64,000 nt of DNA from Cristatella mucedo (lineage: Eukaryota > Bryozoa > Phylactolaemata > Cristatellidae). The notes under the pieces are model-generated. The model was not told the origin of the DNA. It did no database searches and saw only the letters and a program-made list of their open reading frames with translations. Shown piece by piece: positions 43,753 through 57,240 of the stretch. Every line of letters starts with the position of its first letter. Position 1 is the first letter of the stretch. The stretch is from positions 62,001 through 126,000 of the forward strand of contig WPIO01000092.1 of NCBI GenBank assembly GCA_009760855.2, given 5' to 3'. A program made the translations under genes and the position numbers.

Positions 43753-45165
43753 AGGCCAAACTTTAGCAATGCTATGTAGCTGAAAATAGGCAGAATTGAC
43801 TACGGAGCCAATGTGATCGTCTAATGAAGGTCACTTTGGAACAGGACACATGTTTCGGGCAGATTCATCAGGATATATGCGGGTAGAGCCTATTTTGAGC
43901 GTTTGGTTTTCCAATTTCTGAATCGCATCTGGTTTGCCCGTAACTAGTAAGTTGGTTTATCGTCATTCAATTTAAGAAAGTTTGCTGCCATCCATATGCG
44001 GATACCATCAATACATGCAGCAAGGGCGATTCGTTGAGAGAATTGGACGTGCTGCTTTACACTAACCATATTTGCATGTTGACCATGTGCATTTCACTCC
44101 TAACCTTGTTGTGCTTGCTGTTGTTGATCACTAACCATTTGATCCATCTTCTTTTGCAGCAAGTGTAAAGTGTCTAGAAAAAAGATTTGAATTCTCTGAG
44201 GGCGCTATATCAAATTTATTATTATTAGTGTCATAAAGAAAAGGTGCAACTAAGTGTCATCTCCGTAGAAGTGAAGGCCTAGGTTGTGTGTGGCAATCAC
44301 ATCGGCAAGAAGTAACGTATAAACCGTGAAACAAACGGACCAAGCAAAGAGCCCCGATGTAACCTATACTTCAGTAGCTCCTCGGATGATCGTTTTCCGT
44401 TCACACCAAAACTCCGGAGTCTCCCTCTGAGAATGGTCCTGAACCATGGCAGTGCAGTACCAGAGATGTCCAGGCGAGATGGGAGGCGCTGGAAAAGGAC
44501 CTGGTGATCGATAGTATCAAAAGTTGCCGAAATATCGTGAAAAGCAAGCAGAGATAATCTACCCAAGTCTGCATGCCTGAGAAGGGGGTTATGCATCAGA
44601 AGCAATGCTGTCTCGGTGAAGTAATTAGCTCTAAAACCAGACTGGAACGTACTAGCTATACGTACAGTTTCAATATATGAGTTCAGTTGGTCTGCCACGA
44701 CTCGTTCCAATGTCTTTGATAGTAATCGTAGAAGGGAGACTGGGCGGAATTTTCTCAAGTTCTCTTGGTCTAGTGTTGCTCTCTTGAGTAGTCGCCTGAC
44801 TATCGCCTTTGTGAAAGGTGCTAGGACCTGACCCGAGGCTATTGACGTAGCTATGGTGCTAGTAATGCACGGAAGCAGCAGGACTATGCATCGTAGAAGC
44901 AGGATAGCGGGAATAGGGACCAGAGGACTAATTGGGATCTTTGATTGGAATACGTACTTCAGGATGAAGTCACTGGTGGCCACCTTGAATGTAGACATTG
45001 AGGTGCTGCACGGAACGAAGGGCAGGATTCCAGAGGGGATGCTGCCACTCTAGAGATGGACGCATTGATCTCGTCTATCTTGTTGACAAAGGAGCTAGAG
45101 AAGCTATTAGCTAGATCCTCACAAGGATCACTCGGTGAGAAGCTAACTGGGAGCGGTCGTAATCA
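43753..45165 (-). mobile_element. LINE-A, diverged copy split by a LINE-A tail
   Basis: - strand: reverse transcriptase parts at 43753-44051 and 44229-44998 ([39 protein letters not shown]), then the linker to about 45165. 3' truncated at the junction with LINE-B. The 233-residue open frame at 44297-44998 is a well-kept remnant, but its RT motifs are altered (DISATFDTIDHQVL). Confidence 0.82.
44052..44228 (+). mobile_element. LINE-A 3' end inserted in LINE-A
   Basis: CTAACCATATTTGCATGTTG, then CAGCAAGTGTAAAGTGTCTAG and TTATTATTATTAG. About 175 bases, noncoding. Confidence 0.8.
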
Positions 45166-46640
45166 GCAAGAAGCCACGCCCCATTTAAATCTCGACCTTC
45201 TATCGCAGTCTGTCATTCCCTCTCTTTTCTTCAGTCCTGCTGGTACGTGGATCAAACGGCGGGCAAAATCCCGTTGCAGCTACGATCCGTGCAACTTTCA
45301 AGCGCTGCTGCAGCCTCTCTATCGGACTGCCGTGGCCGTAGCCCACGGCTTCTCTCCACCGTCCTAATCCTCCATCCATCCATCCATCGCCGAACTGACC
45401 GACCAATGAGGTCAAAGGCAGGCGCGCACAGTCTGCGAAGCCAAGCCAGAGTTTGCCTCCGGGAGCGGAGACGTTTGCTGCGCTGGCGGCCCCGCAGTTT
45501 GGCAGCTGGTGCTTGCTAGCTTACATGTGAATTCGGGCAGGTTCAGCCAGGGCCGGCTGAGACTGGTACTCTTTTGGGCTGGTGGTGCCTGTTTACGGGT
45601 GGCGCTTAGAGAGTTTAATTATTTGCAATCGTCTAAGCTTTCTGGTCTTCTACAGCTACCGTTAAGGCCGGAGAATCGCGAGCACACTGAGGCGCACACA
45701 GTGTACCTCTCTGCTGAGCTTGACCGAGCGCCCCGAGAGCCGATTCGCCAAGCGCCAAGCGTCTCGCTTCGGCATCTCGCTGGCACAGCAGCAACTGCAC
45801 TCCTCACCATGCAGGCTCAGCATTTCCGTTTGAGACCCGAGAGAAATAGATAGACAGAGACAGGAAAACCTGTCGTAAGTCGAACCTTCGCAAGTCGAGA
45901 GTGGTTTACGATACGCTCTGCCGCGATCCGTTCTGACGCTATCGGACGTCGGTTCCACCCGGTTGCAAACCTGGTGTGCGGCTTCCACTTCCGGTCAGGA
46001 CTAGGCCGGCGCGCGCACAAACGCAGCGCTCGTGACGGCACTAGCCTCTCAGCCGACGCGCGACGAATGCCAGCGACGCCGCAACCTCGTAGCGCGGCAA
46101 GCTACTTGCTCAGGGGCTGCGCCAATGCACGCACGTGCGCCCGACAGTAGCAGGAGCACAGCAGCGGCGGCGGCGGCGGCGGCGGCGAGCGCTCACATCT
46201 CGGCTCATCAGTCAAGTCCATATCCGCAAAGCAGACGATTCTACTTAACACCAGCAGACGGTTACGGGCTTTTCAACAGCGGCCATGACGTACATTAGCT
46301 GCTGTGCGGCCTAGAACTGACATGAGCGCCAGTGCCTCGAGTCTCGAACCCCCGACTTCCCCTATTTCAGGGCGCTGGCGTTTTATACGGCGTCGGCAGT
46401 AAGCCATCCTCTAATCGCGTAGTCGCGAATAATTATTAACTGCCACAATTTGGCTGGTTTAGCTGGCGCCGCTGTTACATTCGTACTGTTTGCGGCGTTG
46501 TCAAATCCACTGACCGCGCGCGGATTTTGACATTTTTCTTGGGCACATTTTAATTTTCGGCTTTTTTCGTAACCGAGTTCGTATCTCGAAATTTTTGTGA
46601 GTCAAACCGTCGTAAGTCGGCGGCTGACTGACCTTCCGCT
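45166..46640. other. CpG-rich patch without recognised gene
   Basis: CG-rich sequence with a (CGG)n run at 46164-46186. Two similar motifs, CGTAAGTCGAACC at about 45872 and CCGTCGTAAGTCGG at about 46606, bracket most of it as direct repeats. Open frames here (to about 114 codons) show no domain. Could be a CpG-island promoter or part of an unknown repeat. Confidence 0.45.
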
Positions 46641-46857
46641 CGCTTTTGAAGTGTGGGCTGTCACAGCCATGTAGTTGTCGAGCGATCTCTAGCCAGCCTA
46701 AAATTAGTGAGAGACCACGACTTCAGTACTCCACTCTTCAGTGCCCGGAACTTACTCCAGCCTGCCATCGTGACATTTCGTGGCTTGATGGCACTTGAAA
46801 AGAAGTTAACGCCCGCCTCTTCCTCGTGGAATTTGCTCTTTCCAAGTGATTTTTTAT

Positions 46858-46984
46858 TTTTGTGCTTGTGTGTATGCTGACATTGTGCATGCTATCAAAA
46901 AGCAATGACTTTTCTCGTTTACAGCGTCAGTAAAGTGTCAAGAAAGAGCTTTAATTCTCTTAGGCTGCTTTATAAATGCATCGC
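46858..46984 (+). mobile_element. LINE-A 3' end, diverged
   Basis: GCTGACATTGTGCATGCT, CGTCAGTAAAGTGTCAAGAA, then TTTAATTCTCTTAGGCTGCT. Directly followed by SINE-2. Confidence 0.7.
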
Positions 46985-47140
46985 TGAGCTGGGTTGGTCC
47001 AGCGGTTAAGGTGCTCGCCCCGACTAAGGTCTGGCTGAGGTCGTGGGCTCGAGCCCCGAGGCATATGTGAAGCGCCTGAATATAGATTTAGTTCTCTTGG
47101 GGCGATATATAAGTGAAATATATATATATTTTTTATGTAT
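46985..47140 (+). mobile_element. SINE-2, full length
   Basis: Head GGTCCAGCGGTTAAGGTGC and GTGGGCTCGAGCCCC, body GGCATATGTGAAGCGCCTG, tail AGTTCTCTTGGGGCGATATA, then (TA)n. Confidence 0.9.
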
Positions 47141-47204
47141 CGCTATTATTATTATTCAGCGAGAAATTCTTTTAGAGAGTTTTTTTAATAGGGCGCTCAG
47201 ATTC

Positions 47205-47265
47205 AGGGCAGAAATTGGGCAGATGCTGGCTGAGCCCATTTTGAGGGAGAAGGTTTCCTTTTCCA
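47205..47265 (-). mobile_element. Possible LINE-A fragment
   Basis: CAGATGCTGGCTGAGCCCAT and TTTTGAGGG resemble the - strand LINE-A segment CAGGAGGTATGCTGGCAGAG, then CCGATTTTGAGCG. Short and weak. Confidence 0.4.
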
Positions 47266-47351
47266 AGGTACATCGGACTTGTCGCATGCTCCCTCGCAGC
47301 TCGTGCTGCTCCGACTCCGATCGTTCAGCTGTTCCTCTAACCTTTTACCAA

Positions 47352-47480
47352 GCTGGTTTGGCCTAGTAATTAAGGTGCTCACCCCAACTAAGTTATGGCC
47401 GAAGTCCTGGGCTCGAGCCTCGTGGCACATACGAAGCGCCTGAATAGAGATAAGTTCTCTTAGGGCGCCATGCAAATGAA

Positions 47481-47482
<2 letters not shown>
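47352..47482 (+). mobile_element. SINE-2 with (CA)n(TA)n tail
   Basis: Head GGCCTAGTAATTAAGGTGC and GGGCTCGAGCC, body GGCACATACGAAGCGCCTG, tail AGTTCTCTTAGGGCGCCATG, then AAATGAAATACACAC leading into the microsatellite. Confidence 0.88.
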
Positions 47483-47557
<75 letters not shown>

Positions 47558-47570
47558 TATATATATATAT
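47483..47570. repeat. (AC)n(TA)n microsatellite
   Basis: (AC)n to 47553, then (TA)n to 47570, grown from the SINE-2 tail. Confidence 0.95.
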
Positions 47571-47760
47571 CCTAGCGCACTGATCATCTGAATATATGGT
47601 CTTCGGTTGCAATGTACCGAGACCGAGAACTCTTTGCGCACTGACATCAAGACACACCCAGACTTCGCGCGTAATTTAAATCGATACAAACGCAGTCGTT
47701 TCTCATAGCAAATGCCATGACCATTTGAATCGTCCTTTACGAGCTCACGTACGTATGGTA

Positions 47761-47883
47761 CAATAGCATGATATTACTCACCATTCAATTGCATTTTCCT
47801 TTGCAGCAAATGTAAAGCGCCTAGAAAGAGATTGAGCTCTCTGAGAGCGCTTTATCAAGTGCATTATTATTATTATTATTATA
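47761..47883 (+). mobile_element. LINE-A 3' tail only, well preserved
   Basis: About 120 bases: ATATTACTCACCATTCAATT, GCAGCAAATGTAAAGCGCC, AAGAGATTGAGCTCTCTGAG, then (TTA)n. A second very degraded tail-like stretch follows to about 47995. Confidence 0.88.
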
Positions 47884-47995
47884 GTGCCCGTTTCATTGCT
47901 ATTTTATTGATGCTTCTTTTCCGACAAAATTTAAGCTTCTGGAAATAAATTTAGTTATCGATAGCAACGCTAAATATTACTATTCTTATTTTTAT

Positions 47996-50479
<2,484 letters not shown>

Positions 50480-50480
<1 letters not shown>

Positions 50481-51650
50481 CTGCGGCCTCAAACGCCGGG
50501 GCAAAGGCGCGGTCGCCGCTGCAGCCGCCGCGGGCGCGCAGGCGCTCTCGGTAATCGCGAGATACGCAGCGACGTCGGAGCGTCGTGGGCTGCCCGCAGC
50601 CGCCTGCCTTATCGTTCGACCGTCTGCCGACTCTCTGCCGCTCGGCCGCCGCTAGCGGCGGCCGAGCGGCCCGCTGCCACCGCCGCCGCAAGGCGGCAGC
50701 GACTACACCGCTGGGTGAGAGCTCTCGCGCGAGAGAGAAGTCCCGATCGCGGGCTGCTGGCGAGGCGGCGACGCCTACGAAAAGGCGCGGCGCACGAAAT
50801 CCGGAGAACGTCGCGCCGACGCTAGCGTCGATGCGTCCGCTGCGCGTCGAGCCGCAATGCCGAAACTACAGTAGCGACAGGTTAGTTTCGCTGGCTCGCA
50901 TGCAACGCGTACCGGCCAGCTGCTGAGTCGAGCGCGAGGGGGAGAGCAGGCGGGCGGACTGCCCGGAGACGGCTAATCTTCGACGCCGCCTTCAATAGCT
51001 TCTCGCGGACAGGCGGCGGAATATCTTTCCAGCACAAAGTACCCAGCGTCCGCCGGTTCGCCATCGCCGCCAGCGGCTGGGGCCGCAGAGCTCAATTTCA
51101 AAGAGAATGGGTGATGGTGCGGCCGGCGTCTGTGAGCGTCCCTCCCCGCTCTCGCCGCCGCCTCGCCCGGTGCACTCGAACTGCTTCTGCCCGCTGTACT
51201 ACACTGTCGCTCTGGCGACTAGCGGCGGCGGCGGCGGCGGACGCGGTGTTGAGTTTCCGCCTTGTGATTTACCGCCGACAATCAGCGGGCTGGCTAGCCG
51301 TGATCGGCTCGGGTTCGCCGCCGCTCGAGTCGGCCATAAATTCTTCAACAACCGCTGCCTCATGCGGTACCCGGGAGCGACCTCGTGCGCCGAAGCGTGG
51401 CGGCGGCAGCGGCGCTACGCCCGCGAGCGCTTCTCGCGCTCGACGCCCTCGTCCGGTCCGGTCGCTGGCGTCATTGCTTCCGGCAGCGCACCGGTCGTCG
51501 CCGAGCGTCGGATCGGCGCTATCGATCGGCGCTATCGATCGCAGCGTGCTTTCGCGTGCTCTGAAGCTCGCGCCGTAGCTTGCCGGCCCGCGGGTCGCGT
51601 CCCGTAGCCGCCCCCTCTCCCCCCCCCCCCGCGAGGTGGATCAGGTACAA
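50480..51650. other. CpG-island-like block
   Basis: Very CG-rich, with a (CGG)n run near 51223-51240. Open frames of 110-166 codons occur on the + strand (for example 51107-51607, rich in Pro, Ser, Arg and Gly). None has a recognisable domain, and GC-rich DNA yields such frames by chance. Best guess: promoter or first exon of an unplaced gene. Confidence 0.45.
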
Positions 51651-51902
51651 GGTCTCTTTCACTTCTCTCTTTCTTTGTCTCGAAAGAGATCGATCGTAAA
51701 CTGAGACAGGGTGCAAGATAGGATAAAAAGAGGAATACGGGAAGGGTAAAACAATCGCGAGATAGAGGAGCAAGATAGAAAAAGAGCCAAAGGGATGCGA
51801 GATAGAGGGATAGTGAATGGCGGGGAGGGAGGGGGGCAGGAGAACGAGAGCGAGAAGGGATGAGACGGAATAGGAGAAAGAGTTGTGGGCAAGTAAAGGG
51901 AG

Positions 51903-52774
<872 letters not shown>

Positions 52775-52907
52775 TATTACATCCCGTGTTGACTTCTGTA
52801 ACTCACTGCTTGCTGACCTACCGGCATGTGCAATCAGGCAATTACAGCTGGTTCAGAACAAGTTCTCTTGGGGCGCTATGCAAAGGAATTATATAATTAT
52901 AATACTA
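52775..52907 (+). mobile_element. Chimera: LINE-A coding fragment joined to SINE-2-type tail
   Basis: 52775-52858 matches LINE-A ([19 protein letters not shown], then LQLVQN). It switches at 52859 to AAGTTCTCTTGGGGCGCTAT, then GAATTATATAATTATA, which is the SINE-2 tail form rather than the LINE-A one. Confidence 0.75.
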
Positions 52908-55085
52908 TTACCTCCAACGGACTCCTATCCCTCAATTCCTTGCAGCAATGTCTGCATTTAAGCCTACTACGAGTGACCACAATCTGAATTTTACCTCCCA
53001 GTAAAAAAACTAATCGCCCTCTAGATCCTATTCCCACGGTCCTACTTGTACGATGCATAGATCTGCTGGAACTACGGATAACTAAAATAATAACTATGTT
53101 CATACCCTTAGGTCTTGTCCCTACTCCTTCCAAAAAAAGTTGTTTGTAGATAACCAATTAAGAAAGTGACACTAGACTAAAATAATTTAATAAACGTCCA
53201 TAAATCTCCCTATTGCACTTCGTATCAAAGATACCGGACCGACGAGTAGAAGAACACCAATGAAACACTTACATAATAACTAAAAACTTAAAGACAAATA
53301 AAGAGGGATTTTTCTGTCAGGTTTTAGAGCTTTTTACTCCACAGAGTAACTAATTTTGGGATTGTGTGACGACCTTTTCAGGAATGCAGACTTAAGTTTA
53401 GTCTCACTGAATTTTTTGCTAGATCTTTCGGCAGCGTTTGATACTATTTATCAGCAAGGCCTTCTCGAGCGCCTCCCATATCACCTTGGTATCACTGGCA
53501 CTGCCCTAAAATGGTTTACGTCCTATCTCAGTGGGAGACTTCAGAGTGTTGATGTGAAAGAACAAAGATCATCCGAGGAACCTCTAAACTATGGGGTACC
53601 AAACTATGGGTTGTGCTCGCCCTCTTGCCGAGCGATTGCCAAGCACAATCTAGACTTTCACTTCTATGCCGATGACACTCAGTTGTACCTTTGCTTTGTA
53701 CCTGATCCATTCCAGCCCTCTAGCATGTCAAATTCTCTTAACTCCCTTGCTGCATGTATTGATGACATCCGCCCACGGGTGGTTGCAAACTTGATTAAAT
53801 TTAACGGTGACAAAACCAACTTACCAGTTATGCGCAAACCAAGTGTAATTCAGGATATGGAAACTTTAATGCCCAAAATCGGCTCTGTCAGCAGATCTAG
53901 GTCTAAAGCCCAGAGGTAAGGTGTTTGCTCTTCATGAAGCATTCGTGGGCTCGAGTCTCGCAATTGCCACTTCTTTATTGCTCTTCACGACCTCGGCCCC
54001 CTAGGTCGTTTGTTCGAATCGTGCGATCGGTGATTCTATATTGCCGCTGCAAGCGGTAGTGATAGCCTTTAAGGGTCTTCTGTCGCTATACAAAAAGAGG
54101 CTGTTGAATAAGCTAGAACTTCCCACTGTAAGGGGTTGGGATAGCTGCTAAGGGTCTTCCGCCGCTATAAAAATAAGGATTTTAAATCAGATATCCTCCA
54201 GCCCATGGCTTTTTGAGTCCATTTAAGGTACTCTTAATATCTCAAATAAAGGCAGGATCTGAATGTAATCTGAGTGTCCTGCTCCAACGCAAACTTCCAC
54301 TGTAAGAAGACTTCAGCTCCGCTGTCAAGTCTGCGTACTGTCAGCTACGTTACATGTGAACAATGCACGCCTAATTAGACAGAGGTATACTACATCCAAG
54401 GTGTTCCAAGCATATGTGATACATTGGTTCTACTTCTGTAAATTACTGCTTCCAGGTCTACCGGCAATCAAGTGCTCAGAGCCGGTGCAAAACCCTGCAG
54501 CTAGGCTTGTCTGTCGTAAGAGTCTCAGTTGCCACTGACACTACTTCTAACCAACCAGCACTGGTTACCCATAATGCAGCGCATTGTCTTAAAAGTTTGT
54601 GTCACTCACTTCGTGGCTGCTCAATTCTCTGGCTCCAGCCAAGCTATCAGACTATTCCCAACATCGCAAAGCGTCTTATCGCCGCTTTTCTTACTCAAAT
54701 CGTTTAGCTATACCTAGAACTGACCTCAAATTTGTTCAAGACCACCCTTTTATGTTGTAAGCTCCCAAAGCCTGGAACTAAATCCCAACTGGCATCACGA
54801 TGTCCCCCGGTTGATGATATTTTCAAAGAAGCTAAAACGCACCTGTTTCTCACAGCATTTGCTCGGTCCTTGTGATACGTTCTTTGCGTGTTTATGCCTA
54901 TAAACGCGCCATAAGCACTGCAAGTTCCCACTAACCATATTATGCATATTGACAATGTTCATGTTACCCCTAGCCGTATGGGCATGTTTCCTCTACAGCC
55001 TACGTAGAGCGTCAAGAAGGAGATCAATTCACTGAGAGCGCTATACAAAGTAATACTATTATAATTACCATTTTTATTACGACAT
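52908..55085 (+). mobile_element. LINE-A, old copy split by SINE-1
   Basis: + strand: linker and start of reverse transcriptase (52910-53350), [29 protein letters not shown] and [11 protein letters not shown] (53356-53915), then after a SINE-1 the C-terminal domain and 3' end (54196-55085; GAGAGCGCTATACAAAG then TTATTAC-like tail). Many frameshifts. Confidence 0.8.
53905..54195 (+). mobile_element. SINE-1, composite of two units, inside LINE-A
   Basis: A partial head (GTGGGCTCGAGTCTCGC at 53947) is followed by a fuller unit with GTTTGTTCGAATCGTGCG, body GCCGCTGCAAGCGG, tail GGTCTTCTGTCGCTATAC and CTGTTGAATAAGCTAG. A second tail-like copy lies at 54130-54190. Confidence 0.75.
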
Positions 55086-55465
55086 GCAGCGCACTTTTGC
55101 ATCCGCTTTGCTTCCTTCTCCGCTATTGGCGGAGTGTTTAGCAGCTCTGACGAACAAAGCACTTATATAAATGTACTACGATATATTATTATTTTTTACA
55201 ATGTCTAGCCTCCAAAGTCACTCTTGCATGTAGATATCCGCATTACGCTTTGTTTTAGGCTCAGATAAAGCTACTGTATCGCGAAGCCTGTATTCTATTT
55301 CAGAAGCTATTACCTTAGACCGGCGTATTGACCGTAGGACCGTCTGCGTAGCCCCAGCGCCAGCGCATGAATCTGTCGCAATCATATATCCTGCAGGTCG
55401 CGCTTTTAATAGAGAGTAATCGATGTAAGGCCTAGCATATACGGATAAATATAAATTTATATACA

Positions 55466-55529
<64 letters not shown>
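55466..55529. repeat. (GT)n microsatellite
   Basis: About 32 GT units. Confidence 0.95.
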
Positions 55530-55530
<1 letters not shown>

Positions 55531-55644
55531 CCCTTCCCAAAAGTCTTGCTCTACCACTGCAAATGCACGGGTCGGTCAAACGGCGGCAGAGATTCAAGCG
55601 CAGCCTCCGGTCCCTGTAAACCGTAAGCACCGCAGTCAAGCGTG

Positions 55645-55698
55645 TTAATAATAATATTAGTAGTAATAATGCACTTGATAAAGCGCCCTCAGAGAACT

Positions 55699-55733
<35 letters not shown>

Positions 55734-56347
55734 GGCGCTTTACATTTGCTGCAAAGGGAAATGCAATTGAATGGTGAGTAAATTCATGCTTGATAAACAA
55801 ACAAAATGAATAACGTGGTTAGGGGTGACATGCACAGGGTCAGCATGCAAATGTGGTTAGTGGCAGCATGCACAGTGTCAGCACGCATAAGCACATGAAG
55901 GACGAATCACAGGCACCCACTAAATGCTGTCCTAAATAGGTGTTTTTAAATTCTTTTTAAATGTGGTCAGGTCAGGAGATGTTCTGACGCAGGTCTGGAG
56001 GGAGTTCCAGGCTTTGAGAGCATACGAACTAAATGCACGGTCTCCAAAGGATTTGAGGTTTGTACGAGGTATTGGTAAACTGCTGGATTCCGAAAAGCGG
56101 GTGGTACGATGCTTGGCCTGATGGGGGAGTATATCTAAGAGATATGCTGGAGCCAAAGAATGAAGTGATCTAAAAGTGAGCGGCAAAACCTTGAAGTCAA
56201 TCCGTTGCTTGACTGGTAGCGAGTGCAGGTCGGCGAGAAATGGAGTAATGTGGCAACTGCGACGCTCACGACAGACAAGCCTAGCTGCAGAGGTTTGCAC
56301 CAGCTGCAATCGCCTGATTGCACATGCCGGTAGGCCAGCGAGCAGTG
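55645..56347 (-). mobile_element. LINE-A, 0.7-kb 3' end with internal (CT)n
   Basis: - strand: (TAA)n start, 3' end, C-terminal domain 55932-56309 ([20 protein letters not shown] and SLAPAYLLDILPHQAKHRTT), truncated at 56347. Its 3' end TCTCTTTCTAGG has expanded to (CT)16 at 55702-55732. A (TTA)n run at 56348-56371 borders the other side. Confidence 0.88.
55702..55732. repeat. (CT)n within the LINE-A 3' end
   Basis: CT run replacing the usual ATCTCTTTCTAGG of the LINE-A tail. Confidence 0.95.
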
Positions 56348-56371
56348 TTATTATTATTATTATTATTATTA

Positions 56372-56699
56372 AAGTGGAACAGTTATCGCTGGCAGCTCAT
56401 GCATTTCGCGTTTTAAAAAGTGGCACAAAACCGTTTAATTGCTACGGAGTTTGAGTGTTAAAAAATGAACGGTGTTTCTAAGGTGTAACTAGTTTCCATT
56501 TTCTTTAGAATTATGCTTCGTGAAAGCTCTCTTACGTCAGCTCAATCACTGTGGGTATTCGGCTTCTCCCGGCTCGTTTTAGCGCCTAGTCCAACATGCA
56601 AGGAGGTCACCTCTCGCCGGCATCAGCCATAGAGCGGTGAGTTAGAATATTGAACATCTTGGGGCGCACGAAAGTGTGGGAGATTGGCTCAGATGAGAC
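56372..56699. other. Flank, possibly the rest of the Tc1-type element
   Basis: No motif strong enough to call. May hold the decayed DNA-binding half of the transposase. Confidence 0.4.
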
Positions 56700-57175
56700 C
56701 GGCATAACGGCCGCGATGTGAAAAAACGACTAGACTTAAGTTGCATTGACCGATGAGTTGAAATTCATCCTTTATGATAACATCAAATGAAAAATAGAAA
56801 AATATTTACAAGTCGGCGATAAATTAGATGCACCACCCTGAATGCCACCAGCCGACCCCGACATTTCGGTGTGGCGGAAGTGGCAGTGGTTTGCGTTTGG
56901 GTTCTGCTCCGATGTCGGAGTTCTGCAACGCATTAACGGATTTATGGACCACGTGCTCGCGTCGATCTGGTGCAAGGGATGCCGGGATTATTTCAAATGC
57001 TAGAGCGCATCTGGGGAGCGATTACATTTGGCAATGATCCGAGGCAGGCAGCAAAAGCTTCCAAAGCGTTTTTTTGTTGTTGTTGACGTAGCTGTCAAGA
57101 GTCATGAGTTGGCCGAGTCAGTCGCCTGACCTTAATCCTGCAGAACGTCTTTAGAATAGATTAGAGCTAAGGGAA
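56700..57175 (+). pseudogene. Tc1/mariner transposase fossil
   Basis: Read across three frames, the + strand resembles the catalytic part of Tc1-type transposases: KRLDLSCIDR near 56729, MHHPECHQPTPTFRCGG at about 56828, NDPRQAAKASKAF at about 57034 (the DNDPKH block), and MSWPSQSPDLNPAERL at 57104-57151 (the WPxQSPDLNPIE block). Frameshifts and stops (one right after ERL) make it dead. The catalytic Asp of DNDP is retained in the NDP remnant. No terminal inverted repeats were located. Confidence 0.7.
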
Positions 57176-57240
57176 AGGTTCGATTAAATCCCTGAAACAA
57201 GTCTTTCAGAGCTGTTTCACTAGCTGCAACATTATTGCGG

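Noticed and set aside
44297-44998. 233-codon frame on the - strand as a functional reverse transcriptase
   Set aside because: A piece of LINE-A with altered motifs and no YADD box, C-terminal part or endonuclease in frame.
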